Assembly (NCBI RefSeq): GCF_900141855.1
Contig: NZ_FQYU01000002.1
Span: 124,001 to 188,000 of the forward strand
Origin: Pseudozobellia thermophila
GTDB lineage: Bacteria > Bacteroidota > Bacteroidia > Flavobacteriales > Flavobacteriaceae
DNA: 64,000 nt
Reading direction: 5' to 3'
The notes under the pieces are model-generated. The model saw only the letters and a list, made by a program, of their open reading frames with translations, ran no database searches and was not told the DNA's origin. Made by a program: the position numbers and the translations under genes. Shown here one piece after another: positions 8,884 to 16,794 of the stretch. Numbering within the stretch: the first letter of the stretch is position 1; the number at the start of each line of letters is the position of its first letter.

Positions 8884-9447
8884 ATGAACCGAAACACCAG
8901 TAGACTACATATTAGGCCCCTGTGCATCGATGACAAGGAATCGGTTTTCAGCTATCGCAGCGACCCGGACACCTACAAGTACTTAAGCCTGGTCCCAAAG
9001 TCGGTAGACGATATTGAAAACTTTATAGTCCACTCCTCGCCCCTTGTCAATGTTCCCGGCACATGGTTTCAGCTGGGTATCATAGAAAGGGCAACAAATC
9101 GGTTGATCGGCGATATTGGAATCCATTTTCCGGCCAATGACCCCCAACATGGACAGGCGGAAATCGGTTACACGCTCCATAAAGCCTTTCGCGGGAGAGG
9201 ATACGCTACCGAAGCCTTGTCGGCCGTAGTGGACTATTTGTTCAACACCTTGGGCAAGCACCGGATTACCGCCCACATTGACCCGAACAATCCAAGTTCC
9301 ATCAAACTCATCGAACGATTGGGCTTTAGAAAGGAGGCCCATTTTGTCGAAGGCTTTTTTTTTCACGAAGAATGGGTCGACGACTTGGTCTATGCCCTAC
9401 TGGCAAGGGAGTGGAATGCACGAAAAAGTCGGACCCAAAATAAATAA
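8884..9447 (+). CDS. GNAT N-acetyltransferase, RimJ/RimL type
   Basis: A 187-residue GNAT enzyme starting Met-Asn-Arg-Asn-Thr-Ser at 8884; the frame is open further 5' but the extra residues are not family-like. Acetyl-CoA binding motif A is Arg-Gly-Arg-Gly-Tyr-Ala-Thr-Glu-Ala (about residues 109-117). It is preceded by the strand Glu-Ile-Gly-Tyr-Thr-Leu and followed by the typical Asn-Pro-Ser-Ser-Ile-Lys-Leu-Ile-Glu-Arg-Leu-Gly-Phe. These match the ribosomal-protein acetyltransferase-like group (PF13302). The substrate may be a protein N-terminus or a small amine. The next gene follows after 11 bases and may be co-transcribed. Confidence 0.88.
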   Translation: MNRNTSRLHIRPLCIDDKESVFSYRSDPDTYKYLSLVPKSVDDIENFIVHSSPLVNVPGTWFQLGIIERATNRLIGDIGIHFPANDPQHGQAEIGYTLHKAFRGRGYATEALSAVVDYLFNTLGKHRITAHIDPNNPSSIKLIERLGFRKEAHFVEGFFFHEEWVDDLVYALLAREWNARKSRTQNK

Positions 9448-9458
9448 AGTTAAAGGTT

Positions 9459-9872
9459 ATGAAAAAAGAGGACATTACGGCAAACGAAAAGACGGTAATT
9501 GAATTTTTGAAAATGTTGGAGAACCGCAAGTCATCAAATGAGCTTGACCGTTTTTACCATCCCGAAGCGCAACAGATCGAGTTTCCCAATGCCTTGACGA
9601 AACAAACTACCACCCGAAGCTTGCAGGAGTTAAAAGAGGCTTCGGAGAAAGGGGCCAAAATACTTTCAAAGGAAAGCTACGAAATAAAAAACCTACTCCC
9701 ATCGGGCCATACGGTAGTACTCGAATGCGTATGGCGCGGGACATTGGCCGTACCTGTGGGAGCGATCAAGGCCGGCGGACAGATGGTGGCCTACTTCGCC
9801 CAAGTTTTTGAGTTTAAGGAAGGTAAGATTTTCAGGCAACGTAACTACGATTGCTTTGAACCCTTTTCTTGA
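9459..9872 (+). CDS. SnoaL-like / NTF2-like protein
   Basis: A 137-residue protein with the NTF2-like cone fold: an N-terminal helix (Lys-Thr-Val-Ile-Glu-Phe-Leu), the early segment Asp-Arg-Phe-Tyr-His-Pro-Glu-Ala, and C-terminal strands Val-Leu-Glu-Cys-Val-Trp, Met-Val-Ala-Tyr-Phe-Ala and Phe-Lys-Glu-Gly-Lys-Ile. The last motif is typical of SnoaL-like polyketide cyclase-related proteins, many of which have no known substrate. It begins 11 bases after the acetyltransferase. I infer a small-molecule binding or isomerase role only from the fold. Confidence 0.78.
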   Translation: MKKEDITANEKTVIEFLKMLENRKSSNELDRFYHPEAQQIEFPNALTKQTTTRSLQELKEASEKGAKILSKESYEIKNLLPSGHTVVLECVWRGTLAVPVGAIKAGGQMVAYFAQVFEFKEGKIFRQRNYDCFEPFS

Positions 9873-9955
9873 ATTATATTACCTTGCCAACCGGAATCAC
9901 CTGTAGCCTAGGTCCGGCATTTTAGGACTTGGGATAACAATTAATTGAACCGATT

Positions 9956-10273
9956 ATGAACGACGCTTCACAGGCAAATGAAAATCAAAAAGATAAGCAA
10001 GGGCAAACCATTATAATAACCCGGCAAGAAAGCAAGTCGAACGGCACGGGGACCGCGGGCTTCGTGTTGGCCCTGATCGCCCTGTTCTTGGGATGGATCC
10101 CGTTTTTAGGATGGATCCTATGGCTCCTTGGGGTTATCCTTTCGATTATCGGACTATTCAAAAAGCCGCGTGGACTCGCCATTGCCGGAGTTATCATTTC
10201 CTTTCTGGGACTTATTTTGCTCTTGCTTGTTTTTGCCGGATTGGCGGTATTGGGAACGGCTGCGTCGCTCTAA
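9956..10273 (+). CDS. Small two-helix membrane protein, DUF4190-like
   Basis: A 105-residue protein with a polar 35-residue N-terminus rich in Gln, Asn, Lys and Ser, followed by two long hydrophobic hairpins. The pattern (Gly-Phe-Val-Leu-Ala-Leu, Trp-Ile-Pro-Phe-Leu-Gly, Pro-Arg-Gly-Leu-Ala-Ile-Ala-Gly) is that of DUF4190 membrane proteins, where a small-residue-rich first helix and a Lys-Pro-Arg-Gly loop are usual. It is likely an inner-membrane protein of unknown role. Confidence 0.72.
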   Translation: MNDASQANENQKDKQGQTIIITRQESKSNGTGTAGFVLALIALFLGWIPFLGWILWLLGVILSIIGLFKKPRGLAIAGVIISFLGLILLLLVFAGLAVLGTAASL

Positions 10274-10365
10274 GGCAACGACGATGGCTTGGCGACAAGG
10301 CAAGGCACTTGTATAAATTGCGATTTTTGATCGGGCTGTGTAAATTGAACTAAAAATAACAGAGC

Positions 10366-11103
10366 ATGCTTTCTAAGGATGAACTTGGGTTTCTCGAAGA
10401 GAACGGCTATCTGGATCTCGGCCAACTACTGACCGATGAAGAGGTAGGCGCCATAAACAACAGAATTGACGAACTGCTGGTCGAAGAGGGTGAAAATGCG
10501 GGATCCGAACTGGCCGAATCGAAGTACATACGCCACCCCAAGGAAGAAGGCGCCCATCGCTTGGCCGATTTGGTCAACAAAGGGGCCGTGTTCGACGTGT
10601 TCTACACCCACCCCAAGGTATTGGCCGGTATAGCCGCCGTGTTGGGCAACGATTACAAGCTGTCTTCGTTGAACTACCGGGCCGCCAAACCGGGCAAGGG
10701 TTTGCAAAAGCTGCACGTAGATTACAAAAACGCAGTAGTAGACCAAGCCTACAAGGTGTGCAACTCCATTTGGTTGCTCGATGACTTTACCCCTGAAAAC
10801 GGGGCCACGCGCATCGTTCCGGGCACGCACAAATCGGACAGGTTGCCCGATGAGGTTCTGAAAGATCCCTACCTACCCCACCCCGAGGAGATCTTGATCA
10901 ATGCCCCGGCCGGGTCGGTGTTTATTTTCAATTCCCACGTATGGCATGGCGGTACAACCAATACGACATCCAAGACCCGGCGCAGCATACACAGTTACTT
11001 TTGTGCGGCCGACCAGCCCCAGCAGATCGATCAGAAAAAATACATTACCCAGGAAACACGGAACCGGATCAGCAATCGGGCCAAGGAGATACTCGATGTG
11101 TAA
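10366..11103 (+). CDS. Phytanoyl-CoA dioxygenase (PhyH) family protein
   Basis: A 245-residue Fe(II)/2-oxoglutarate-dependent oxygenase. The iron ligands are His117-Val-Asp119 and His194 (in His-Val-Trp-His-Gly-Gly), and Arg205 is placed to hold 2-oxoglutarate. The surrounding segments Pro-Gly-Thr-His-Lys and Phe-Asn-Ser-His-Val-Trp-His-Gly are characteristic of PhyH. It has no signal peptide. Bacterial PhyH proteins hydroxylate varied small molecules, so the substrate is not predictable. Its stop codon overlaps the start of the pseudouridine synthase gene by 8 bases, giving translational coupling. Confidence 0.9.
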   Translation: MLSKDELGFLEENGYLDLGQLLTDEEVGAINNRIDELLVEEGENAGSELAESKYIRHPKEEGAHRLADLVNKGAVFDVFYTHPKVLAGIAAVLGNDYKLSSLNYRAAKPGKGLQKLHVDYKNAVVDQAYKVCNSIWLLDDFTPENGATRIVPGTHKSDRLPDEVLKDPYLPHPEEILINAPAGSVFIFNSHVWHGGTTNTTSKTRRSIHSYFCAADQPQQIDQKKYITQETRNRISNRAKEILDV

Positions 11104-11701
11104 TACCCCGATAGCGCCCGACAGCGCCCACAGCCATTACCGACTCTACAAACCTTTCGGAATGTTGAGCCAATTGAGCTCCAATGACCCGGTCCAATTG
11201 CGCAAAAAGCGCTTTTTGAGCGCACTTTTCGACTTCCCTCCCAACAGTATGCCCATTGGCCGCCTCGATGAAAAGTCGGAAGGCCTATTGTTGGTGACCA
11301 CCGACGGAAAACTTAGCGATACCATCAACCGCTCAGGTATCGAAAAGGAGTATTACGCCCAAGTCGACGGACCCATCACCGATGAGGCCCTAAACCAAAT
11401 GCGCAAGGGTATTGAAATAGGTCTTTTTGGAAAAAAACACATTACCCGACCCTGTGCGATAACACGGATCGAAGCCCCGCACTTGCCCGAGGCGAGTCCG
11501 AAATTGCGCATAGGCGCGCACCGCCCCTCTTCATGGATAAGCATCACCTTAACCGAGGGTAAATTTCGCCAAGTACGCAAGATGACGGCAGCCGTAGGAT
11601 TTCCCACCCTACGCTTGGTCCGCATCAGGGTAGGAACAATCGTGCTCGAAGGACTTCAGCCCGGACAGGTCGAAAAGCTTCAAGGTTTTAATGTGAAGTA
11701 A
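11096..11701 (+). CDS. rluE: 23S rRNA pseudouridine synthase, RluE/RsuA type
   Basis: A 201-residue enzyme starting at the ATG at 11096, inside the last codons of the PhyH gene. The catalytic Asp58 lies in Ile-Gly-Arg-Leu-Asp-Glu-Lys-Ser-Glu-Gly-Leu-Leu, the signature of the RsuA/RluB/RluE/RluF family. There is no N-terminal S4 domain, which fits RluE (pseudouridine 2457 of E. coli 23S rRNA). The Gly-Lys-Phe-Arg-Gln-Val-Arg-Lys-Met motif near residue 160 is also family-typical. The frame is open 195 bases upstream but that part overlaps PhyH and looks non-coding. The symbol rests on domain layout, not on a tested target. Confidence 0.85.
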   Translation: MCNTPIAPDSAHSHYRLYKPFGMLSQLSSNDPVQLRKKRFLSALFDFPPNSMPIGRLDEKSEGLLLVTTDGKLSDTINRSGIEKEYYAQVDGPITDEALNQMRKGIEIGLFGKKHITRPCAITRIEAPHLPEASPKLRIGAHRPSSWISITLTEGKFRQVRKMTAAVGFPTLRLVRIRVGTIVLEGLQPGQVEKLQGFNVK

Positions 11702-11742
11702 TAAGGTTTGGTAAGTGTACGCTATCCGTAAGGTATTCGGAA

Positions 11743-12195
11743 CTAGATCTTCTTTACCCGAACGGCATTCATGCCCTTCATGCCCTTCTCAAGCTCGAAA
11801 GAGACCTTGTCGTCAATATCGATTTCATCGATCAACCCGCTGACATGTACAAAATATTTCTCTTGGTCTTCCGAGTCGATGATAAAACCAAAGCCTTTTG
11901 AGAAATCGAAATACGACACCTTGCCCTTGTGAACGGGATCGAATTCCTCTTCGTCTCCCTCTTCTTTTTTGGGAATACCGATTACAATGCTTTCCGCATC
12001 GATTTTGACCTTTTCGGACGGGTCGGGCGGAGTGTCCACCAAATTGCCGTTATGGTCTACATAGGCAAAGGGAATTCCACTACCCTCCTTGGCCTCGGCC
12101 TTTCTGGCCTCTTTTTTCTTCTGTTTTTCCTCTCTTTTTTTAAGACGCTTTTTTTCTTTTTCCGTCTTGTTATAAGTCTGTTGCGATCTTGCCAT
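11743..12195 (-). CDS. Cold-shock domain protein with basic N-terminal helix
   Basis: A 150-residue protein in two parts. Residues 1-40 are a highly charged Lys/Arg/Glu helix, probably extended or coiled. Residues 88-150 are a cold-shock domain: Gly-Lys-Val-Ser-Tyr-Phe-Asp-Phe, then RNP1 Lys-Gly-Phe-Gly-Phe-Ile and RNP2-like Lys-Tyr-Phe-Val-His-Val. This is a Bacteroidota form of cold-shock protein, expected to bind single-stranded RNA or DNA in the cytoplasm. The basic arm could add non-specific RNA affinity. It is a single gene, convergent with the rluE-type gene 41 bases away. Confidence 0.92.
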   Translation of the reverse strand: MARSQQTYNKTEKEKKRLKKREEKQKKKEARKAEAKEGSGIPFAYVDHNGNLVDTPPDPSEKVKIDAESIVIGIPKKEEGDEEEFDPVHKGKVSYFDFSKGFGFIIDSEDQEKYFVHVSGLIDEIDIDDKVSFELEKGMKGMNAVRVKKI

Positions 12196-12385
12196 TCTTT
12201 AATTTTGCTTTATGCCTATAAGGTATGCAAATTATTTGATCCTTTAATGGATTTTAGGCAAAGAAATATCGCAAAGGGCATTGACCGGGAGAATAATGCC
12301 CTGTTGGCTTCGATCCCTAATGATCGCGGAAAAAAAATAAGTTGTTGATGGTCTAGAAGTTAGCCGATATCGGGCAATTGCCCAA

Positions 12386-12601
12386 CTACAATTTGGCGTT
12401 CAAACGCTTTTCAATTTTTCTTTTTATTGCGGTAAGCCTTTTCATTACGTCCATAAGCGATTCATCCTTGGTGGTCTTATAAACTTCGTTGATCGAAAGA
12501 ATGAGTTCCTTGGCTTCACGAGATGCATTGATCCTGTCGCTTGTGGTCATTCCCGACCATTTTCTGTTTTCAAAATCAGCAGCTCTATGTAGTAAGTCCA
12601 T
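12386..12601 (-). CDS. Small helical protein, unknown function
   Basis: I take the start as the ATG at 12601 (71 residues, Met-Asp-Leu-Leu-His-Arg-Ala-Ala-Asp-Phe-Glu). ATG 12634 is a second in-frame possibility; the frame itself opens at a TTG at 12676. The protein is fully helical, with a basic C-terminus (Lys-Arg-Lys-Ile-Glu-Lys-Arg-Leu). No motif is recognised. The 12-base perfect palindrome at 12372-12383 lies 2 bases past its stop but lacks a T-run. Confidence 0.62.
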   Translation of the reverse strand: MDLLHRAADFENRKWSGMTTSDRINASREAKELILSINEVYKTTKDESLMDVMKRLTAIKRKIEKRLNAKL

Positions 12602-12889
12602 ATTGTTTGAGATTAAGGTTAACACTCCATTCATTATTTTTTTGGGAGCGCTGCGTTTTAAAAACGCAAGGTACAAATTGTGTTATTTCCGATTATGGGC
12701 TTTAACAAATGTTTAAATTATGTGGAATAAAATAGCCGGATTCGGACCGGAACGTTCCCCTTGGTCGGGGCAAAGGGCCATTAATCGAAGAAAGTGGGTA
12801 TAATAGAGGCATTGGTGCCATTGCTAAAATTAATTTGTAGATTTGGTTTAAACAATTGGTTTTCAAATTAATAAATTTAAAACAACATT

Positions 12890-14350
12890 TTGAACCGTTT
12901 TCGTACATTATTTGTCGTATTAGCCTTTTCAACGACCTTCCTTTCGTGCTCAAGCGATGGCGATGGGCCCCTTGCGCCCGATACCGAAACGCCTACTCCC
13001 GATCCGGTGCCAGATCCCGATCCCGATACCATATTGGAGGTAGATGCCATACCGCCTTCCACCCAGCGCCAGGGCGACCCAAGTACAGGTTACCAGTATT
13101 TGGTATCGGGGGAATACATGAGCAGTGGTGTGCCTTACAACGCCTATATCGCGGCCAATGGCGAATCTTCCGACAACCTGTTGGGCAGAACGGGAGACAA
13201 TGCCGTCATCGTCTACGATTACACGACCGCCACCGCCTCGAACGGCACAAGGGTCGTTTCGCCCAATTGCATGGCCTGCCACGCCGACTTCCTGAACGAC
13301 GAACTCATAATCGGACTGGGCAACCATTCCTCCGATTACACTTCGAACAGGGCCAATACCATTGCTACGGCAAGCTCCGTTATCGCCTTGATATACGGGG
13401 AAGACAGTAAGGAATGGGAAGCCTACGACCAGTTTCGCAAGGGTATTTTGGCCATCGGCCCCAAGACCATGACCGAAACAAGGGGGGCCAATCCCGCCGA
13501 TAAGATTACCCAAGTCCTTATTTCCCACCGTGATAAAAATACCTTGGAGTGGTCCGACGATCCCCTTGTCGAGGTCGGCGACGAGGTTATCCCCACCGAT
13601 GTGCCTGCCTGGTGGTTGCTAAAGAAAAAGAACGCCCTGTTCTACACCGGACTGGGCAGGAAGGATTTTTGCAAATCGTTCATCGGCTCTTCGCTGCTCA
13701 CCATGACAGAAATTGAAAAGGCCCAGGAAGTGGATGAAAAAATGCCCGATATGCTCGCCTATATCTATAGTCTGGAGCCCCCTCCCTATCCGTATGACAT
13801 CGATACCGGGCTAAGCGCCCAAGGAAAGGTAATCTTTGGGGACAATTGCGTAAAGTGCCACGGCACCTATGGTGAAGACGAAAGTTATCCGAACCTTTTG
13901 GTTGCGTTGAATACGATAGGTACCGATCCCGAACTCTCCCTGCACTATACGGCCCCATCGGAAATCAACGATTATTTTATCGATTGGTTCAACAACGGCT
14001 GGTTCGGCAGCTACTCCGAACCTTTGGAAGTCTTGGCAGAAGGAGGTTACGTCGCCCCCCCGCTCGACGGCATTTGGGCGACCGCACCCTATTTTCACAA
14101 CGGTTCCGTACCTACCCTTGCGGAGGTGCTCAACAGTTCCGAAAGACCCACGTACTGGAGGAGAAGTTTTGATAGTAAGGACTACGATACCCAAAACCTG
14201 GGTTGGAAGTACACCATTGAAAACCAAAAAACGGACAAAAACACCTACGATACGACCCAAAAGGGTTATGGCAATGGGGGACATACCTTTGCCGACCACC
14301 TTACCGAAGCCGAACGCACGGCCCTGCTCGAATACTTAAAGACCTTGTAA
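12890..14350 (+). CDS. Dihaem c-type cytochrome lipoprotein, RoxA-like
   Basis: A 486-residue lipoprotein. It begins at a TTG at 12890, because the frame has a stop just upstream and no ATG fits; the N-terminus (Met-Asn-Arg-Phe-Arg-Thr, hydrophobic core, Leu-Ser-Cys20) is a good lipobox. A Pro/Asp-rich linker (residues 28-50) follows. Two haem c sites are visible: Cys127-Met-Ala-Cys-His131 and Cys320-Val-Lys-Cys-His324. The block around residue 395 (Ala-Pro-Pro-Leu-Asp-Gly-Ile-Trp, then Ala-Pro-Tyr-Phe-His-Asn-Gly-Ser-Val-Pro-Thr-Leu) is the conserved core of RoxA-like and related dihaem peroxidase-type proteins. Likely role is periplasm-facing oxygenase or electron transfer; substrate unknown. 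Confidence 0.85.
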   Translation: MNRFRTLFVVLAFSTTFLSCSSDGDGPLAPDTETPTPDPVPDPDPDTILEVDAIPPSTQRQGDPSTGYQYLVSGEYMSSGVPYNAYIAANGESSDNLLGRTGDNAVIVYDYTTATASNGTRVVSPNCMACHADFLNDELIIGLGNHSSDYTSNRANTIATASSVIALIYGEDSKEWEAYDQFRKGILAIGPKTMTETRGANPADKITQVLISHRDKNTLEWSDDPLVEVGDEVIPTDVPAWWLLKKKNALFYTGLGRKDFCKSFIGSSLLTMTEIEKAQEVDEKMPDMLAYIYSLEPPPYPYDIDTGLSAQGKVIFGDNCVKCHGTYGEDESYPNLLVALNTIGTDPELSLHYTAPSEINDYFIDWFNNGWFGSYSEPLEVLAEGGYVAPPLDGIWATAPYFHNGSVPTLAEVLNSSERPTYWRRSFDSKDYDTQNLGWKYTIENQKTDKNTYDTTQKGYGNGGHTFADHLTEAERTALLEYLKTL

Positions 14351-14412
14351 GCCTTGGCGATTCGAACGTACGGGCCATAGGGAAGAAGTGCAGCGTACCT
14401 GGTCAACTGCCA

Positions 14413-14442
14413 CAAAAAAAGCGGAACAAATACATGTTCCGC
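14413..14442 (-). terminator. Rho-independent terminator of the 14469 lipoprotein gene
   Basis: GCGGAACA at 14421-14428 pairs perfectly with TGTTCCGC at 14435-14442, loop AATACA. On the minus strand the stem is followed by a run of seven T from the A-run at 14414-14420. It lies 27 bases beyond the stop of the minus-strand lipoprotein gene. Confidence 0.85.
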
Positions 14443-14468
14443 CCAGTATATTAAATGATAAAGGAGCC

Positions 14469-15281
14469 TTAATCCTCAAGGGAAACTTCCTCCTCGGTGC
14501 CATCGGGATATATTACGGTGGCTATGGCATCGCAATCGCCATCCCCAAAATCGACATCGACTTCGAGTCCGTTTTTGGTGAGGGCCATAACGCCCTTACC
14601 GATATAATCACATCCGAATTGGGCTTCCAATAGCTCGGTAATGTCGACCGAATAGGTATTCCCGTCGATTTTCAATACCCATTTGCCGTCTACGGTCAAC
14701 ACACTTTCACTAAAGTCGTCGTTAAATACGATCGACATGGTTTTCGTCCCTTCTTCATCGACCTCGGTTCCATCCTCCAAGGTAACCATCAAGTCACTAT
14801 CAACGATCCAGCTAACAGATTGGCTTTCTTCCTCACTATAGATTTTAAATTTCCTTGTACCGTCGACATAAGACTTACCTACCCGCAACTCGTCATAAGT
14901 AACCGAAAAGGCATATTCGTCGTCATCGCCACCGTAGACCACGGTCATCGAGCCACTTAGCTGCTCTCCCCCGTCCTCAATGGTACAATCGTCAAAGCTT
15001 AAGGTATAGCCGGTTTCCGAATAGGAAACGGTGTAACATCCTTCATCGGTTTTTCCGGTTTTTCCACTTTTACCGGAAGACCCGTACAACTCGGAAACCA
15101 ATTGATCCGTAGCGCCGGTAACGCTCTCGGTTTCAAGAATGGTCTTCAATTCGGTCGAGGTAACTTTTCCCTCGTTGTCGAAATCGTTGCCTTCATCGGC
15201 GTCGTCCGAACAACTAAAAACAACAAAGGCCCCGGTCGTCAGGACCAAAAATCGTTTCACATTAAGAATCAAGTTATGCAT
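14469..15281 (-). CDS. Acidic secreted lipoprotein, unknown function
   Basis: A 270-residue lipoprotein with the start chosen at the ATG at 15281 (Met-His-Asn-Leu-Ile-Leu). The earlier residues of the open frame look non-coding. The lipobox is Val-Val-Phe-Ser-Cys, followed by a Ser-Asp-Asp-Ala-Asp-Glu acidic stretch. That is a Bacteroidota pattern for lipoproteins carried to the cell surface (Lys-Asp/Glu-rich export signal), though here the run is Asp/Glu with Ser. The mature part is strand-rich, very acidic, and has Cys pairs at Gly-Cys-Tyr and Asp-Asp-Cys-Thr. No family was recognised. A strong terminator follows. Confidence 0.72.
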   Translation of the reverse strand: MHNLILNVKRFLVLTTGAFVVFSCSDDADEGNDFDNEGKVTSTELKTILETESVTGATDQLVSELYGSSGKSGKTGKTDEGCYTVSYSETGYTLSFDDCTIEDGGEQLSGSMTVVYGGDDDEYAFSVTYDELRVGKSYVDGTRKFKIYSEEESQSVSWIVDSDLMVTLEDGTEVDEEGTKTMSIVFNDDFSESVLTVDGKWVLKIDGNTYSVDITELLEAQFGCDYIGKGVMALTKNGLEVDVDFGDGDCDAIATVIYPDGTEEEVSLED

Positions 15282-15488
15282 ATTCAATATTTTAGGGTTA
15301 TGCGGTATGAACGGAAGGGCTGCCCATTTAGTATTTGGAAACAAGGAAATTGGACAAACTCCCCCTTAAAAAGGATTAATCCCATAAGAAAGTACGAATA
15401 ACATTACTTTTTTGGATCATACAAAATCGGAAACAATGTCACTTCCATACCGATTGATATACTTTTTTTGACTTTCTTTACGTTGTGA

Positions 15489-15500
15489 ATCGTATACGAT
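15489..15500. promoter_or_regulatory. Perfect 12-bp palindrome, probable GntR-family operator
   Basis: ATCGTATACGAT is its own reverse complement and ends 20 bases before the ATG of the GntR/FCD gene. Its core TCGT-AT-ACGA fits the established FadR-subfamily GntR operator pattern t-N-GT...AC-N-a. Position suggests autoregulation by occlusion of the promoter or start region. No second copy was noticed elsewhere in the window. Confidence 0.6.
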
Positions 15501-15520
15501 ATAATTAATAAGGGGCAACT

Positions 15521-16141
15521 ATGATCTATAGGGACAAGGTAAGGGAGTATTTGTTGAAAGAGATGCAAAAAGGGAGTTTGCAGCCCGGACAGAACATCAA
15601 CCTGGCCGCGGTATCAAGGGTCATCGGCGTTAGTGTAACCCCTATCAGGGAGGCCCTGACCCAATTACAGCAATCGCATATCGTAAAGGCCATACCCAAC
15701 CGCGGATTCATCATCGCCAAGGTCAGTCCCGAAGAGGCCAAAAACCTTTACGAATTGGTCGCCCACCTCGAGGTATTGGCCCTTGAGGAGTCGCAATTCG
15801 ATGCCACGACCATAGCGCAGCTCAAAAGACAGCGCGATGTGGTTGCCGGTGCACGCACCGCCCTCGAACGCCTGACCGCCTATATGGAGTTCCATCGCCT
15901 GCTTACCAAAAATTACAAAAACGAGGTCTTTCAACAAATCTTGAAGGATTTAAAGACCCGCATCTTTTTCTACGAAAGGGCCTTTATGGCCAACGACTCC
16001 TTTCATTACAATTCCAACGACCAGCACGACGCCATCATCTCGGCCATCGAAGATGACAACATTCCCTCGGCCGCCCTGGTCTTAAAGATGAACTGGATGA
16101 TGGTACAGAGCTATATAGAAAAGCAATTGGTGGTTTTATAG
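15521..16141 (+). CDS. GntR family transcriptional regulator with FCD domain
   Basis: A 206-residue regulator. Residues 1-70 form the winged helix: Gly-Ser-Leu-Gln-Pro-Gly, Ala-Val-Ser-Arg-Val-Ile-Gly-Val-Ser-Val-Thr-Pro-Ile-Arg-Glu-Ala-Leu, then Pro-Asn-Arg-Gly-Phe-Ile-Ile-Ala. Residues 75-200 form the all-helical FCD effector domain with the usual Tyr-Glu-Leu-Val-Ala-His-Leu-Glu opening, and His side chains (Phe-His-Arg, Asp-Gln-His-Asp) fitting a metal/ligand pocket. FadR-subfamily members usually sense small carboxylates. A perfect palindrome precedes the start. Targets could include itself, the 47-codon gene downstream, or the protealysin operon; none is shown. Confidence 0.9.
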   Translation: MIYRDKVREYLLKEMQKGSLQPGQNINLAAVSRVIGVSVTPIREALTQLQQSHIVKAIPNRGFIIAKVSPEEAKNLYELVAHLEVLALEESQFDATTIAQLKRQRDVVAGARTALERLTAYMEFHRLLTKNYKNEVFQQILKDLKTRIFFYERAFMANDSFHYNSNDQHDAIISAIEDDNIPSAALVLKMNWMMVQSYIEKQLVVL

Positions 16142-16341
16142 GTACGCCTTCCTCACCCGGTTCGACCGTAAATCCGCAGGTATTTAAACCCAGCGCTAAA
16201 GAATCACAAAATTTTTGTAAAGTGTTACATTATAAACCGTTTCTGCCCTAAATTTGTCCTATAATTTGAACAGCATATCGAATTGCCACAACAAAACGAT
16301 ATGTCGAGCGTTTAACAAGAGTCATTAAAAAAAACAGGATT

Positions 16342-16485
16342 ATGGGCTATTTATCACCTGAAATCGAAGTATTGGCCAAAAAAAAGAAGCAAGAAAAAAA
16401 ATCGCTTATCAAAAAGGAATATTCTTGCGGAATTTTTCAGGATTACGGCAAGTTGGAAAACGGTGCCTCCCGCAAGGAGCACTAG
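16342..16485 (+). CDS. 47-residue Lys-rich peptide, unknown function
   Basis: A small reading frame of 47 codons (Met-Gly-Tyr-Leu-Ser-Pro-Glu-Ile-Glu at the start, Arg-Lys-Glu-His at the end). The centre is a lysine cluster, followed by a single Cys in Tyr-Ser-Cys-Gly-Ile-Phe. It lies 200 bases after the GntR gene. The leader contains CATATCG (16274-16280) pairing with CGATATG (16297-16303) and a TAAATTTG box at 16249 that resembles the Bacteroidota -7 element. No family is recognised. It may be a real small protein, but composition alone cannot prove it. Confidence 0.45.
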   Translation: MGYLSPEIEVLAKKKKQEKKSLIKKEYSCGIFQDYGKLENGASRKEH

Positions 16486-16530
16486 GTTCGACCACAACCT
16501 GACGGACCTTTTTCGATCCGTACCACAAGC

Positions 16531-16794
16531 TCAACCGGATACGATAAGTCGGTCTATCAGCTCCCTTAATTCGCGAGGTAGGCTATGCTCTGCGAAGGCC
16601 GCAGCGTAGGTTTTGTCGCCGTCCTCGAACGATAGGCTGTAATGTTGCCCGTCGCGAAGTGCTTCGTTGCCGACCGAAGGTGACCGTAAGGTACGGAGCA
16701 GTTCTTTCTTTTCCGCCCCCTTCAGGGGCAATTCACCTTCATAAGACTTCGGAATGCCCGTAAACCCGCCCGTTATTTCTATCTTATATTTCAT
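16531..16794 (-). CDS. Emfourin-like inhibitor of the adjacent M4 protease
   Basis: An 87-residue protein beginning Met-Lys-Tyr-Lys-Ile-Glu-Ile-Thr-Gly-Gly-Phe-Thr-Gly, the strand and glycine hairpin typical of emfourin (PF20242). Emfourin is the small inhibitor first described for protealysin of Serratia. It ends with a helix Leu-Pro-Arg-Glu-Leu-Arg-Glu-Leu. The gene begins on the base directly after the stop of the protealysin-like gene, so the two are surely co-transcribed. It probably binds the mature protease in the cytoplasm and keeps it inactive. Confidence 0.87.
   Translation of the reverse strand: MKYKIEITGGFTGIPKSYEGELPLKGAEKKELLRTLRSPSVGNEALRDGQHYSLSFEDGDKTYAAAFAEHSLPRELRELIDRLIVSG

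Noticed and set aside
12372-12383. Perfect 12-base palindrome GGGCAATTGCCC
   Set aside because: Near a stop but without loop or T-run, so not a terminator; no regulator nearby.
12950-13528. Open frame of 192 codons antisense to the dihaem cytochrome
   Set aside because: Shadow of the cytochrome gene; Gly and Val rich without domain.
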